Source of the DNA: Bradyrhizobium jicamae
Lineage (GTDB): Bacteria; Pseudomonadota; Alphaproteobacteria; Rhizobiales; Xanthobacteraceae
Reading direction: 5' to 3'
Assembly: GCF_018130215.1 (NCBI RefSeq)
Contig: NZ_JAFCKQ010000007.1
Coordinates: 1-64,000 of the forward strand
DNA length: 64,000 nucleotides
Shown: piece by piece, positions 8,594 to 19,464 of the stretch
How positions within the stretch are numbered: position 1 is the first letter of the stretch
Layout of the letters: each line of letters starts with the position of its first letter
Program-made: the position numbers and the translations under genes
The notes under the pieces: model-generated
Database searches by the model: none
What the model was told of the DNA's origin: nothing
Seen by the model: only the letters and a program-made list of their open reading frames with translations

Positions 8594-8625
8594 GAGCATG
8601 ACGGCCGGCGATCCGGATCATGCTC
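8594..8625. repeat. GAGCATGA/TCATGCTC palindromic repeat
   Basis: GAGCATGA (8594-8601) pairs with TCATGCTC (8618-8625). On the minus strand it reads GAGCATGATCCGGATC, the beginning of the same repeat family found at 35128. It fills the gap between ctaG and ctaE. Confidence 0.55.
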
Positions 8626-8631
8626 CCGTAA

Positions 8632-9270
8632 CTAGCCGCCCTTGCGCTGCTCCGCCTCGCCCGCCGCCACCGGCTTCGGCGCCGGATCGCGCACCGGGAA
8701 GAAGGTATAGGACAGTGTGATGTTCTTCAGCGTGTCGTTCTCGCTGTCCTTTGCCAGCGACGGATCGACATAGAACACGACCGCCATCTCGCGCTTCTCG
8801 CCGGGCGCCATGGTCTGCTCGGTGAAGCAGAAGCAGTTGAGCTTCTGGAAATACGCGCCGACCGTCAGCGGCGCCACATTGTAGGCGGCCTGTCCGGTGG
8901 TGGTCCGCGCCGACTGGTTGGTCACGGTGTAGTAGACGGTGACGACCTGGCCGATCTTGACGTCGATCTCGTTCTTTTCCGGCTCGAACTTCCAGGGCAG
9001 GCCAGGTGCCACGTTGGAATCGAAGCTGACCGTGATGGTGCGCTCGAGCGGTGCCGACGTCGGCGCCGCGGTCGCCACCTGGGTGGTGCCGTTGAATCCT
9101 GTGGCGCGGCAGAACCAGTTGTAGAACGGCACGGCCGCGTAGGACGCGCCGACCATCAGCACCACGACGAAACCGCAGATCGATGCGACCACCGCATCAC
9201 GCGTCAGCACGCGGCGCGGGACCCTGGCGGGCGCGCCGGCGTTGTCTTGCGTGGTGGGTTGGTTCGCCAT
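8632..9270 (-). CDS. ctaG: Cytochrome c oxidase assembly protein CtaG/Cox11 (copper chaperone)
   Basis: This 212-residue protein inserts CuB into subunit I. It has a single N-terminal membrane helix ([29 protein letters not shown], about 27-55) and a periplasmic immunoglobulin-like domain containing the copper ligand motif CFCF (within LNCFCFTEQ) and the conserved [17 protein letters not shown]. It starts 5 bp after the coxF stop in the same operon. The large frame continuing upstream to 9996 lies opposite or within ctaB and is not coding. Confidence 0.94.
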   Translation of the reverse strand: MANQPTTQDNAGAPARVPRRVLTRDAVVASICGFVVVLMVGASYAAVPFYNWFCRATGFNGTTQVATAAPTSAPLERTITVSFDSNVAPGLPWKFEPEKNEIDVKIGQVVTVYYTVTNQSARTTTGQAAYNVAPLTVGAYFQKLNCFCFTEQTMAPGEKREMAVVFYVDPSLAKDSENDTLKNITLSYTFFPVRDPAPKPVAAGEAEQRKGG

Positions 9271-9275
9271 CTCAC

Positions 9276-9461
9276 TCACAGCGGCCGCACCAGGACGGCA
9301 GGCCCTTTGACCAGGGTGACCGCGAAGAACAGGATGACGAGCACGCCGAGCGCGAGCGCAATGGCGATCGAGCGCTGGCGGCGGCTCTTGAGCTGCGCCT
9401 CGGTGAGGACGATTCCGTCTGGTTCCTGCTTCTCGTCCATTGATATCCCATGCGCCCCCAT
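9276..9461 (-). CDS. Small CoxF-like membrane protein of the oxidase operon
   Basis: This is a 61-residue (or 54-residue) protein with one C-terminal transmembrane helix ([22 protein letters not shown]). Short CoxF-like proteins sit between ctaB and ctaG in many alphaproteobacterial operons; their function is unknown. Two starts compete: ATG 9461 follows a strong AGGGGGCGAG ribosome site, while ATG 9440 (MDEKQ) gives the more usual family length. The first is used here because of its ribosome site. Gaps to its neighbours are under 20 bp. Confidence 0.75.
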   Translation of the reverse strand: MGAHGISMDEKQEPDGIVLTEAQLKSRRQRSIAIALALGVLVILFFAVTLVKGPAVLVRPL

Positions 9462-9479
9462 CTCGCCCCCTGGTGCCCC

Positions 9480-10418
9480 CTACCCGGTGATGACAGGCAC
9501 GATGGCGCGGACCACGACCTCGGCGAGGAGGACGGCGAACAGCGCGAACAGATAAAGGATGGAAAAGGCGAACAGCCGGCGCGTGGCGCGATTGGCCGGA
9601 GTGCCCTCGCGGCGGCGATAGACCTCGACGGCGAGCCACAGCATGCCGGCCCCGAGGACCAGTGAAGTGACGCCGTAGATCGCGTCGAAATAGCCGAGCG
9701 GCCATGGCGCAAGCGCGATCGCGACCAGCACGATGGTGTAGAGCAGGATCTGCAGCCGCGTCGCATCCGGACCGGCGACGACGGGCAGCATCGGGATGCC
9801 GGCGCGGGCGTAATCGTCGCTGCGGAACAGCGCCAGCGCCCAGAAATGCGGCGGCGTCCAGAAGAAGATGATCAGGAACAGCAGGATCGGCTCCATCGAC
9901 AGCGAGCCGGTCGCCGCCGCCCATGCCACCACCGGCGGCAGCGCGCCCGCGGCGCCGCCGATCACGATGTTCTGCGCGGTCCAGCGCTTCAGCCACATCG
10001 TGTAGACCACGGCATAGAAGAAGATCGTGAAGGCGAGCAGCGCGCCCGCCACCCAGTTGACCAGGATGCCGAGCGTCATCACCGAGAAGAAAGCGAGCGT
10101 GATCCCGAACGCGGCGGCCTCCGCCTGCGTGATCCGGCCGCGCGGGATCGGACGGTTGGCGGTGCGGGTCATCAGGGCGTCGACATCGCCCTCATAGGCC
10201 ATGTTGAGCGCGCCGGAGGCGCCGGCACCGACGGCGATGCAGAGAATCGACGTGAACGCCAGCACCGGATGGACATGCCCGGGCGCGATCATCAGCCCGA
10301 CCAGCGCGGTGAAGATCACCAGCGACATCACGCGCGGCTTCAGCAGCGCGATGTAGTCGCCCACTTCGGCCTCGGAGATCCGGGGCAACTCGATGGCGTT
10401 GTGATCGACAACCGACAA
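9480..10418 (-). CDS. ctaB: Protoheme IX farnesyltransferase (heme O synthase)
   Basis: The 312-residue UbiA-superfamily membrane prenyltransferase converts heme B to heme O, the precursor of heme A of the oxidase. Motifs seen are [20 protein letters not shown] near the N terminus and the catalytic Asp-rich loop [20 protein letters not shown] (about 77-96), with the second aromatic/Asp loop [15 protein letters not shown]. Nine hydrophobic segments are visible. The gene is separated from ctaD by a strong hairpin, so it may have reduced or separate expression. Confidence 0.95.
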   Translation of the reverse strand: MSVVDHNAIELPRISEAEVGDYIALLKPRVMSLVIFTALVGLMIAPGHVHPVLAFTSILCIAVGAGASGALNMAYEGDVDALMTRTANRPIPRGRITQAEAAAFGITLAFFSVMTLGILVNWVAGALLAFTIFFYAVVYTMWLKRWTAQNIVIGGAAGALPPVVAWAAATGSLSMEPILLFLIIFFWTPPHFWALALFRSDDYARAGIPMLPVVAGPDATRLQILLYTIVLVAIALAPWPLGYFDAIYGVTSLVLGAGMLWLAVEVYRRREGTPANRATRRLFAFSILYLFALFAVLLAEVVVRAIVPVITG

Positions 10419-10438
10419 GATCAGGTCTCGCTTCTCTC

Positions 10439-10471
10439 AAAAGGGCGCGGCGCACTTTGGGTGCGCCGCGC
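10439..10471 (-). terminator. Intrinsic terminator-like hairpin after ctaD
   Basis: GCGCGGCGCAC (10445-10455) pairs perfectly with GTGCGCCGCGC (10461-10471) with loop TTTGG. On the minus strand the stem is followed by four T residues (10439-10442). It lies immediately after the ctaD stop and probably attenuates read-through into ctaB and the assembly genes, so subunits outnumber assembly factors. Confidence 0.7.
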
Positions 10472-10480
10472 TGTCTCAAC

Positions 10481-12148
<1,668 letters not shown>

Positions 12149-12194
12149 TTATTCTTCCAACCGCGCCGTAAGCCTTGGCTCTAAAGTTCCCGGC

Positions 12195-13052
12195 CTACTG
12201 CGCCGCCTCGCCAGCCGAGGCGTAGGTACTCGCCGGGTTGGCCGCATATTTCTTCTTCGCGCCGTCGACCCAGGTCGCGAATTCCTGGTCGCTGACGACG
12301 TGCACCACGATCGGCATGTAGGCGTGATCCTTGCCGCACAGTTCCGAGCATTGGCCGTAGAACGTGCCGGTCTTGGTCGCCTTGAACCAGGATTCGTTGA
12401 GACGGCCCGGGATCGAGTCGATCTTGACGCCGAAGGCCGGCACCGCGAAGGAGTGGATCACGTCCGCGCCGGTGGTCTGGATCCGCACCACCTTGTTGAC
12501 CGGAACGACCATCTCGTTGTCGACCGAGAGCAGCCGCGGCGCGGTGCACTTGGTACGCGTCTCGTCACAGGCGAGCAGCGAGTCGAACTCGAACTTGCCG
12601 TTGTCGGGATAGGCATAGGACCAGTACCACTGCTTGCCGGTGACCTTCACGGTCAGATCCGGCTTCGGCACGTCGAGCTCGAGGAACAGCAGGCGGAACG
12701 AGGGCACCGCGATGCCGACCAGGATCAGGACCGGGATCAGCGTCCAGGCCACTTCGATCAGGGTGTTGTGGGTGGTCCGGGAGGGGACCGGGTTGGCCCG
12801 GGCGTTGAACTTCACCACCACGATAATGAGCAGCGCGAGCACGAACAGCGTGATGATGGTGATCAGCACCAGCAGGAAATTATGGAACCAGATGATGTTC
12901 TCCATCACCGGGGTCGCGCCCTCCTGGAGCTTGTGCTCCCACGGCGCCGGCTGTCCCAGCTCGGCGGAGGCCGATCCCGCGGCGACGAACGCCATCCCCG
13001 CCACCGCCAAACCCAGCAAATGCCTGCCCACCTGGCCAATCGACATCTTCAT
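12195..13052 (-). CDS. ctaC: Cytochrome c oxidase subunit II
   Basis: The 285-residue product has a signal peptide (LAVAGMAFVAAGSASA), two membrane helices, and a periplasmic cupredoxin domain. The CuA ligands are present in YGQCSELCGKDHAYMP (C-x3-C, His, Met), and the aromatic electron-entry patch reads KQWYWSYAYPD. No C-terminal cytochrome c domain is fused. The ATG at 13052 follows a GGAG ribosome site; an in-frame extension to 13130 has no support. It is the first gene of the oxidase cluster, so the main promoter should lie in 13053-13300. Confidence 0.96.
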   Translation of the reverse strand: MKMSIGQVGRHLLGLAVAGMAFVAAGSASAELGQPAPWEHKLQEGATPVMENIIWFHNFLLVLITIITLFVLALLIIVVVKFNARANPVPSRTTHNTLIEVAWTLIPVLILVGIAVPSFRLLFLELDVPKPDLTVKVTGKQWYWSYAYPDNGKFEFDSLLACDETRTKCTAPRLLSVDNEMVVPVNKVVRIQTTGADVIHSFAVPAFGVKIDSIPGRLNESWFKATKTGTFYGQCSELCGKDHAYMPIVVHVVSDQEFATWVDGAKKKYAANPASTYASAGEAAQ

Positions 13053-13524
13053 GCCGCCGCGCTCCCTTGAATTATTCCCCAAAGCACAACCGGCGCGTAG
13101 CCGGACATGCAGCACGATCCGCCCTGACAAACGGCCTTCCGGACGTACCCGTCGTCAAGTCAAGGTGGGTACGGGAGCCAGATCGCTAGAACGCGTCGAA
13201 ATCCAGCCTCTCAAACCATAATTCGCTGGCGCTCGCAATGCAGTAGTAGGGACGAAAGCCATGCGCCCGCGACTAATCTCCGACATGCGAATTTTCCCGC
13301 AGAATCAAGCAAAAGTCGCCGGACAAATTGTCCACCAGCTTGACAGGGGGATTGCCCGATGTACCCACAAGCGGGGTCGCCTTCAGGAACCTGATTCGCT
13401 GCTGACAGCCCCGATCCGGCGCCGGAATTGCTTGAGGATCGCCTTCAAGGCGCCGTCATTACGGTATCAGTCGGCGAATGGCGTGTTCCGGGACGACCGG
13501 ACCCGACCGAACATCAGAGGATCG
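13053..13524. other. Divergent ctaC / ialB intergenic region, no gene seen
   Basis: This gap of about 470 bp has no believable coding sequence (the frame from 13261 only merges into ialB). It must hold the leftward promoter of the oxidase genes and a rightward promoter for ialB. A TTGACA at 13340-13345 is a possible rightward -35 element, without a convincing -10. I see no strong dyad. Confidence 0.5.
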
Positions 13525-14070
13525 ATGGGCGCTTTGAACATTCAGGCAAGATGTGTGGCACCGGCCGGCTGGCTGAATAGCCTGATCGCCGCCGCCCTCA
13601 CCATCGGTCTGTCCCTGGGTCTGGCCCAGGCGGCCCATGCGCAGGGTGCAGTGCGCTCGGTGCACGGCGACTGGCAGATCCGCTGCGATACTCCGCCGGG
13701 CGCACAATCCGAGCAATGCGCCCTGATCCAGAGCGTGGTAGCCGAAGACCGCTCCAACGCCGGCCTGACCGTGATCGTGCTCAAGACCGCCGACCAGAAG
13801 AGCCGCCTGATGCGGGTGGTCGCCCCGCTTGGCGTCCTCCTCCCCTCCGGCCTCGGGCTCAAGCTCGACAACCAGGACGTCGGCCGCGCCGGCTTCGTTC
13901 GCTGCCTGCCCAATGGCTGCGTCGCCGAGGTCGTCATGGACGACAAGCTGCTGGGCCAGCTCAAGACCGCAAAGACCGCCACCTTCATCATCTTCGAGAC
14001 GCCGGAGGAAGGCATCGGCTTTCCGCTCAGCCTGAACGGACTGGCGGAAGGGTATGACAAGCTGCCGTGA
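13525..14070 (+). CDS. Invasion-associated locus B (IalB) family protein
   Basis: This 181-residue exported protein has an N-terminal signal (LIAAALTIGLSLGLAQAAHA, cleavage near residue 40). The mature part is an IalB domain: VHGDWQIRCDTPPG, four-Cys pattern (CDTPP, CALIQS, CLPNGC), and a C-terminal FIIFETPEEGIGFPLSL. IalB proteins are widespread in Hyphomicrobiales; outside Bartonella the role is unknown. The start was set at ATG 13525 because AGAGG lies 4 bp upstream and the signal peptide begins shortly after; the frame is open back to 13261. The gene lies between the oxidase cluster and tldD. Confidence 0.85.
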   Translation: MGALNIQARCVAPAGWLNSLIAAALTIGLSLGLAQAAHAQGAVRSVHGDWQIRCDTPPGAQSEQCALIQSVVAEDRSNAGLTVIVLKTADQKSRLMRVVAPLGVLLPSGLGLKLDNQDVGRAGFVRCLPNGCVAEVVMDDKLLGQLKTAKTATFIIFETPEEGIGFPLSLNGLAEGYDKLP

Positions 14071-14294
14071 TCGGCCTCACTGTCGCGGCCTCTCCCGATT
14101 TGCAGTCATAGGCACTATCTTCCGGGTTCACCGTCCGAGGCCACCAGGCCGGGACCGGCAGGAACAGGTGTCCGGGTTGTAAGATGAGTTCGCCGCTCAT
14201 CTCTGCTTAGATCGCCGATGGCCTCGCCGGAGATCCCGTTCCGGTTCCGCTTGATGGCCGGATGGCAATGAATTCTTGCTGCGCTGGAGTGACC

Positions 14295-15722
14295 ATGACC
14301 GATCTCGCCACAACTTCCCTGCTCGACCGCGCCAATCTCGACCGCGATGCCGCCCGCCGCGAAATGGCACGCGGGCTTGCCGGAGCCGATGACGGCGAGT
14401 TGTTCCTGGAGTTCGGGCAGACCGAGGCGCTGGTGTTCGACAATGGCCGGCTCAAGCAGGCGACCTATGACACCTCGCAGGGGTTCGGGCTGCGCGCGGT
14501 CAAGGACGACGCGGTCGGCTATGCGCATTCCTCCGATGTTTCGATCCCGGCGCTGATCCGCGCGGCGGACGCGGTTGCGGCGGTGCGCGGCGGCTATTCG
14601 GGGACGTTTTCCACGGCGCCGGCCCATACGAATGTCAAACTCTACGGCGACGGGAACCCGCTCGACGCGCCGGGCTTCGAGGCGAAGGTCAAACTGCTCG
14701 GCGAGATCGACGCCTATATCAGGGACAAGGATCCGCGGGTGCGACAGGTGTCGGCCAGCCTGAGCGCGACCTGGCAGGTGGTGGAGATCCTGCGGCCTGA
14801 CGGCGAGAGCTATCGCGATATCCGCCCGCTGGTGCGCGTCAATATCTCCGTGGTCGCCGGCCAGGGTGATCGCCAGGAGAGCGGCAGCAAGGGCTATGGC
14901 GGCCGCGAGGGCTACGCGCGCTTCATCGAGACCAAGGCCTGGCGCGACGCCGCCGACGGCGCGCTGCGCGAGGCGCTGGTCAACCTCGAATCGGTGCCTG
15001 CGCCTGCCGGCGAGATGGACGTGGTGCTCGGCGCCGGCTGGCCCGGCGTGATGCTGCATGAGGCCGTCGGCCACGGACTCGAGGGCGATTTCAACCGCAA
15101 GCAGACCTCGGCGTTCGCAGGGCTGATGGGCAAGCAGGTCGCCGCCAAGGGCGTGACCGTGGTCGATGACGGCACGATGGCCTCGCGCCGCGGTTCTCTT
15201 TCCATTGACGACGAGGGCACTCCGACCAATCGCACCGTACTGATCGAGGACGGAATCCTGGTCGGCTACATGCAGGACCGCCAGAACGCGCGGCTGATGG
15301 GCATGAAGCCGACCGGCAACGGCCGGCGGCAGAGCTATGCCCATGTGCCGATGCCGCGCATGACCAACACCTACATGCTGGCCGGCGACCGCGACCCGGC
15401 CGAGATCCTCGCCTCGGTCAAGAACGGCATCTACGCGGCCAATTTCGGCGGCGGCCAGGTCGACATCACCTCGGGCAAGTATGTGTTCCAGTGCACCGAG
15501 GCCTACAAGATCGAGAACGGCAAGGTCGGTGCGCCGCTGAAGGGCGCCATGCTGATCGGCAACGGGCCGACCGATCTCCACAGGATCACCATGATCGGCA
15601 ACGATCTTGCGCTGGATACGGGGATCGGCACCTGCGGCAAGAACGGCCAGGGCGTGCCGGTTGGCGTTGGCCAGCCGACGCTGCGGATGGAACGGATTAC
15701 GGTCGGAGGAACAGGCTCGTGA
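14295..15722 (+). CDS. tldD: Metalloprotease TldD
   Basis: The 475-residue protein belongs to the TldD/PmbA (peptidase U62) family, which in partnership with TldE degrades unfolded peptides and matures some modified peptides. The zinc motif HEAVGH (His255, Glu256, His260) is intact, followed by GLEGDFNRK. Further family text is GSKGYGGREGYARF and the C-terminal ENGKVGAPLKGAMLIG. A TldE/PmbA partner is not in the window. ATG 14295 (MTDLATTS) is preceded by GGAG. The stop overlaps the lepB start (GTGA), indicating translational coupling. Confidence 0.93.
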   Translation: MTDLATTSLLDRANLDRDAARREMARGLAGADDGELFLEFGQTEALVFDNGRLKQATYDTSQGFGLRAVKDDAVGYAHSSDVSIPALIRAADAVAAVRGGYSGTFSTAPAHTNVKLYGDGNPLDAPGFEAKVKLLGEIDAYIRDKDPRVRQVSASLSATWQVVEILRPDGESYRDIRPLVRVNISVVAGQGDRQESGSKGYGGREGYARFIETKAWRDAADGALREALVNLESVPAPAGEMDVVLGAGWPGVMLHEAVGHGLEGDFNRKQTSAFAGLMGKQVAAKGVTVVDDGTMASRRGSLSIDDEGTPTNRTVLIEDGILVGYMQDRQNARLMGMKPTGNGRRQSYAHVPMPRMTNTYMLAGDRDPAEILASVKNGIYAANFGGGQVDITSGKYVFQCTEAYKIENGKVGAPLKGAMLIGNGPTDLHRITMIGNDLALDTGIGTCGKNGQGVPVGVGQPTLRMERITVGGTGS

Positions 15723-16495
15723 GCAGCGGAAACGAAGTGGTGTCGGCGAAGTCGAAGCCGACGACCTGGCGCGGACAGGCCGCCCAACTGGCCGCGATCG
15801 TGGCCGTCGTGTTCCTCGCCAAGGGCGCGATCGCCGAGCCGTTCTACGTGCCGTCAGGCTCGATGGAGCCGACGCTCCTGATCGGCGACGCGCTGGTCGC
15901 CTCGAAATTCCCCTATGGCTACGGCGCGGCCTCGCTGCCGATCCAGATCACGCTGCCGGAAACCGGTCGGCTGTTCGGCGAGACGCCGAAGCGGGGCGAC
16001 GTGGTCGTGTTCCGCTGGCCGGGCGATCGCTCGCAGGCCTGGGTCAAGCGCGTGGTGGGGCTGCCCGGCGACCGCATCCAGATGCGGCAGGGCCAGCTGT
16101 TCATCAACGATCATCCGGCTCAGCTGAAGCCCGACGGCACCGGCTTCGCCGAGGACGACCGCGGCGGCGGCGAGGACGCCTATCGCTACATCGAGACGCT
16201 GCCGAACGGTGTCAGCCACGCGATCTACAAGATGCGCGACAACGGCCGGCTCGACAACACGGCCGAGGTGACCGTGCCGCCGGGCGATCTGTTCGTGCTC
16301 GGCGACAACAGGGACAACTCCGCCGACAGCCGCGTACCCGTGCGCGACGGCGGCGTCGGCTTGCTGCCGATCGACAATCTGATCGGCCGCGCCGATGCCG
16401 TGGTCGGCTCCTGGGACATGGGCATGCGCAGCCAGCCGGTCTGGACCTGGCTCTCCGGCTTTCGCCTCGCGCGCTTCTTCACCTCGGTGCATTGA
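15719..16495 (+). CDS. lepB: Signal peptidase I
   Basis: The 258-residue S26 membrane peptidase has one N-terminal membrane helix (about 21-38) and the catalytic dyad: nucleophile Ser48 in PSGSMEP and general base Lys110 in WVKRVVGLPGD. Box E is GDNRDNSADSR. It cleaves signal peptides at the periplasmic face. The GTG start follows GGAGG and overlaps the tldD stop. Coupling of lepB to tldD, instead of the more usual rnc-era neighbourhood, suggests either a second lepB paralogue or a lineage-specific arrangement. Confidence 0.93.
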   Translation: MSSGNEVVSAKSKPTTWRGQAAQLAAIVAVVFLAKGAIAEPFYVPSGSMEPTLLIGDALVASKFPYGYGAASLPIQITLPETGRLFGETPKRGDVVVFRWPGDRSQAWVKRVVGLPGDRIQMRQGQLFINDHPAQLKPDGTGFAEDDRGGGEDAYRYIETLPNGVSHAIYKMRDNGRLDNTAEVTVPPGDLFVLGDNRDNSADSRVPVRDGGVGLLPIDNLIGRADAVVGSWDMGMRSQPVWTWLSGFRLARFFTSVH

Positions 16496-16499
16496 TCCC

Positions 16500-16576
16500 G
16501 TAGCCCGGATGGAGCGAAGCGAGATCCGGGATAGGTCGATCTGCCGCAACGGAGACCCCGGCTTCATCCGGGCTAC
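16500..16576. repeat. Palindromic repeat P (copy A), GTAGCCCGGATG...CATCCGGGCTAC
   Basis: The 12-bp terminal inverted repeats GTAGCCCGGATG (16500-16511) and CATCCGGGCTAC (16565-16576) enclose a variable centre. Four more copies lie at 17172, 20805, 51029 and 54410. It is a Bradyrhizobium-type dispersed palindromic repeat between lepB and the nucleotidyltransferase gene. Confidence 0.85.
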
Positions 16577-16588
16577 ATTCCTCGTGAG

Positions 16589-17161
16589 ATGGCGATGACG
16601 CGCGACGAATTCCTCGCCGCGGCGCTCGCCAATCCGGTCAATCGGATCATCGCCGACGAATTGCGGCGCCTCGCTCTGCCCGATGCGTGGATCGTCTCCG
16701 GCTGCCTGGTGCAGAGCGTGTGGAACGTGCTGACGCAGCGGCCGGTCGAACACGGCATCAGCGATTACGACGTGTTCTATTTCGATCCCGATACGTCGTG
16801 GGAGGCCGAGGACGCCGTGATCCGCACCTTGCAGGCAGAACTCGGCCATCTCGGCGTCACGGTCGAGGTGCGCAACCAGGCCCGCGTCCATCTCTGGTAC
16901 TCCGCCAAGCATGGCGTGCCCTACCCGGCCTTGTCGCGCTCCACCGACGGCATCGACCGCTTCCTCACCACGACCACGCAGATCGGGCTGCGCCGCACCA
17001 TTGATGGCCACGATATCTATGCACCTCGCGGGTTCGGCGATGCCGCCCGCATGATCGTGCGGCCGAACCCGACCGCCAACTTCTCCGCGGCGAATTATGC
17101 GGCGAAGGCGGAGCGCTGGAAGACGCTGTGGCCGGAGATCACGGTGCTGGTGGCAGAGTGA
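16589..17161 (+). CDS. Nucleotidyltransferase family protein (DUF925 / PF06042 type)
   Basis: The 190-residue product resembles the YfbR-unrelated nucleotidyltransferase-like family once called DUF925. The catalytic-type acidic motif is SDYDVFYFD (about 56-64), preceded by WIVSGCLVQSVWN, the equivalent of the GGxxxxxxx loop. A conserved HLWY segment and an R-rich middle (QIGLRR) follow. Substrate and role are unknown. A second ATG two codons downstream is an equally good start. It is flanked by palindromic repeats A and B. Confidence 0.7.
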   Translation: MAMTRDEFLAAALANPVNRIIADELRRLALPDAWIVSGCLVQSVWNVLTQRPVEHGISDYDVFYFDPDTSWEAEDAVIRTLQAELGHLGVTVEVRNQARVHLWYSAKHGVPYPALSRSTDGIDRFLTTTTQIGLRRTIDGHDIYAPRGFGDAARMIVRPNPTANFSAANYAAKAERWKTLWPEITVLVAE

Positions 17162-17171
17162 ATTGGCGTTG

Positions 17172-17260
17172 GTAGCCCGGATGGAGCGAAGCGCAATCCG
17201 GGGCAAGTTTCATCCGCGGATGCAGCGGTCCCGGATAGCGCTTCGCTCCATCCGGGCTAC
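17172..17260. repeat. Palindromic repeat P (copy B)
   Basis: GTAGCCCGGATG at the left end and CATCCGGGCTAC at the right end enclose further nested complementarity (GAAGCGCAATCCGGG with CCCGGATAGCGCTTC). It lies in the convergent gap between the nucleotidyltransferase and PAN-domain genes, so it could act as a bidirectional terminator. Confidence 0.85.
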
Positions 17261-17264
17261 AAGA

Positions 17265-17819
17265 TCAACGCACCACGCCCGACGTGTACCCCGCCTTCCG
17301 CCGCGGCGGCTTGATTTCCTTTTTCAGGAAACAATGTGCATCGCGGCCGGCATAGCCGGGGCGGGCATAGGTCCAGGCGCGGCACTTGTTGTCGGCGGTG
17401 CAGGCGGCCTGGCAGGCCTCGTCGCCATCGCTGCTCTTCAATTCGAAATTCTTGTAGTCGCCGCCGAAGCGGTCGATCGAGGATTCGATGGCGCCGTTAC
17501 GCGGCTCGACCACGCCGGCGCCGCGCACGCCGGAGACGCAGCAATTGTCCTGCACTCGCGGCGGCACGCTGCTCTTCAGCCAGCACACCGCGCCATTGTT
17601 GGTGTCGGTCGGGTAGCTGAAGCTCCAGGCGCGGCAACGGCGGTCGCGCTCGCAGGACAGCGCGCAGTCGGCCGGATCACCAGACGTCACCGGCGAGCTC
17701 TGGTAGTCGCCACCCGGACGATCGAAATTGGTCTGCGCCAGCGCGGGCCGCGCGCAGGCTGTGGCCGCGAACGCCGCGAACATCACCACATACGCCCGGA
17801 ACAGGCGGCCCATCCCCAT
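17265..17819 (-). CDS. Secreted protein with two PAN/Apple domains
   Basis: This 184-residue protein has a signal peptide (YVVMFAAFAATACARPALAQ). The mature part has two repeats of the PAN_4 type, each with a DRPGGDY/DRFGGDY opening, a run of Cys, and CRAWSFSYP or CRAWTYARP. Ten Cys residues suggest disulfide-bonded extracytoplasmic folding. PAN domains bind carbohydrates or proteins; no partner is evident. The start at 17819 has a weak ribosome site, and the longer frame to 17867 begins with an Arg-rich stretch unlike a signal peptide. Confidence 0.78.
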   Translation of the reverse strand: MGMGRLFRAYVVMFAAFAATACARPALAQTNFDRPGGDYQSSPVTSGDPADCALSCERDRRCRAWSFSYPTDTNNGAVCWLKSSVPPRVQDNCCVSGVRGAGVVEPRNGAIESSIDRFGGDYKNFELKSSDGDEACQAACTADNKCRAWTYARPGYAGRDAHCFLKKEIKPPRRKAGYTSGVVR

Positions 17820-18000
17820 GAGATTGCTTTCAAATTCTCGCGCCCCGCGCCTTCCGCGGGCGGTCATTTGAGCGCCGTGAACCTGTACGCTGGATGAACG
17901 GCAGGGAACCGTGACGCGGGATGCGACGCCAGGCCGCCCACCGCAACGGGCTTCGTGTCTGACCAGAAATGCGAGTGCGTTTTCGCGTCAGGAAAACGCC

Positions 18001-19371
18001 TTAGAAGGCGTATTCCTGATAGGCCGGTTCCACGGTGCCGTTCCACGGCCCGTTGAACTTCTCCAGCATCTCCTCGGCCGGCGAACGGCCGCTTTCGATG
18101 ATGCGCTCCAGCGGCTCGAGATAGCGGCTCTCGTCGCGACCGAGATGGTCGATCCGGCCGCGCCGGCGCAATCCGGCATGCGACAGGACCAGGCACTCCT
18201 TGGCGATCTCGAACAGATAGCGGTCCTTGATCCGCGCCTTGAAGCCGAAACGCGGGACGTCGTCGCGCAGCGCCTGCCGCTCGGCCGCGGTCCAGTGACG
18301 GACGACGTCCCAGGCCGCATCGAGGCTGGCATTGTCGTAGAGCAGGCCGACCCAGAACGCCGGCAGCGCCGGCAGCCGGCCCCACGGCACGCCATCGGCG
18401 CCGCGCATCTCGAGGTAACGCTTCAACCGCACTTCGGGGAAGATCGTCGACAGATGGTTGGCCCAGTCCGACAGCGTCGGGCGCTGGCCGGGCAGGCGGT
18501 TGTTGCGGCCGTCGAAGAAGGCGCGGAACGAGGAGCCGGAGACGTCGATATACTCGTCGCCGCGCTTGACGAAATACATGGGAACGTCGAGCGCATAGTC
18601 GACATAGCGCTCGAACCCCATGCCGTCCTCGAACGCGAACGGCAGCATGCCGGCGCGCGCATTGTCGGTGTCGCGCCAGATCTCGGAGCGGAACGAGAGG
18701 AAGCCGTTGGGCTTGCCTTCCGTGAACGGCGAATTGGCGAACAGCGCGGTGGCGACCGGCTGCAGCGCCAGCGAGACGCGCAGCTTCTTCACCATGTCGG
18801 CTTCGGAGGAGAAGTCGAGATTGGTCTGCACCGTGCAGGTCCGGAACATCATGTCGAGGCCGTATTTGCCGACCTTCGGCATGTAGTTGCGCATGATGTT
18901 GTAGCGCCCCTTCGGCATCACCGGAATCTGCGCCCGCGACCAGGACGGCGTCATGCCGAGGCCGAGGAAGCCGATGCCGAGCGGCGCCGCGATCTCGCGC
19001 ACCTGTGCCAGATGCGCCATCAGCTCGGACTGCGTCTGGTGCACGGTCTCGACCGGTGCGCCCGACAGCTCGAACTGCCCACCCGGCTCGAGCGATATCG
19101 CGCCGCCGCCGGTGACGTCGTAGAGCCCGATGATGTTGCCGCGCTCCATGATCGGCTCCCAGCCGAGCAGGAGCTTCATGCCTTCGAGCAGCGCGCCGAT
19201 GCCCTTCGCGCCCTCGTAGGGCACCGGATGGTGGCCCTCGAGCGTGAACGGCGTCTTCTCGTGCTCGGTCCCGATGCGGAATTCGGCTTCAGGCTTCACG
19301 CCGGCTTCGAGCCACGCCACGAGTTCGTCGCGCGACTGCAGCGGCGTCATATCGATCTGGTCACGCGCCAT
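18001..19371 (-). CDS. gshA: Glutamate-cysteine ligase, plant/alphaproteobacterial type
   Basis: The 456-residue enzyme makes gamma-glutamylcysteine, the first step of glutathione synthesis. It resembles the group 3 (plant-type) ligases: RIGTEHEKTPF (about 37-47), GAKGIGALLEGMK, GGAISLEPGGQFELSGAP and a late WRDTDNARAGMLPFAF. The full length is as expected. It lies 93 bp downstream of a marR gene on the same strand, with gstA divergent from marR, forming a glutathione synthesis/use module. The MarR regulator may therefore influence gshA as well as gstA. Confidence 0.93.
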   Translation of the reverse strand: MARDQIDMTPLQSRDELVAWLEAGVKPEAEFRIGTEHEKTPFTLEGHHPVPYEGAKGIGALLEGMKLLLGWEPIMERGNIIGLYDVTGGGAISLEPGGQFELSGAPVETVHQTQSELMAHLAQVREIAAPLGIGFLGLGMTPSWSRAQIPVMPKGRYNIMRNYMPKVGKYGLDMMFRTCTVQTNLDFSSEADMVKKLRVSLALQPVATALFANSPFTEGKPNGFLSFRSEIWRDTDNARAGMLPFAFEDGMGFERYVDYALDVPMYFVKRGDEYIDVSGSSFRAFFDGRNNRLPGQRPTLSDWANHLSTIFPEVRLKRYLEMRGADGVPWGRLPALPAFWVGLLYDNASLDAAWDVVRHWTAAERQALRDDVPRFGFKARIKDRYLFEIAKECLVLSHAGLRRRGRIDHLGRDESRYLEPLERIIESGRSPAEEMLEKFNGPWNGTVEPAYQEYAF

Positions 19372-19464
19372 ACAAAATCCAACTCAAGGGCGCTTCGATC
19401 GAATGCGCGCGGTGGCAGGGACAGCCGCGAGCCCTGTGGGCCGCGGTTGATGGGATCAAGGATA

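Noticed and set aside
14115..15581. 488-residue open frame on the minus strand opposite tldD
   Set aside because: It is a long antisense frame caused by high GC. Its translation is Arg/Ala/His-rich and without any family signature, and the plus strand encodes tldD with intact motifs.
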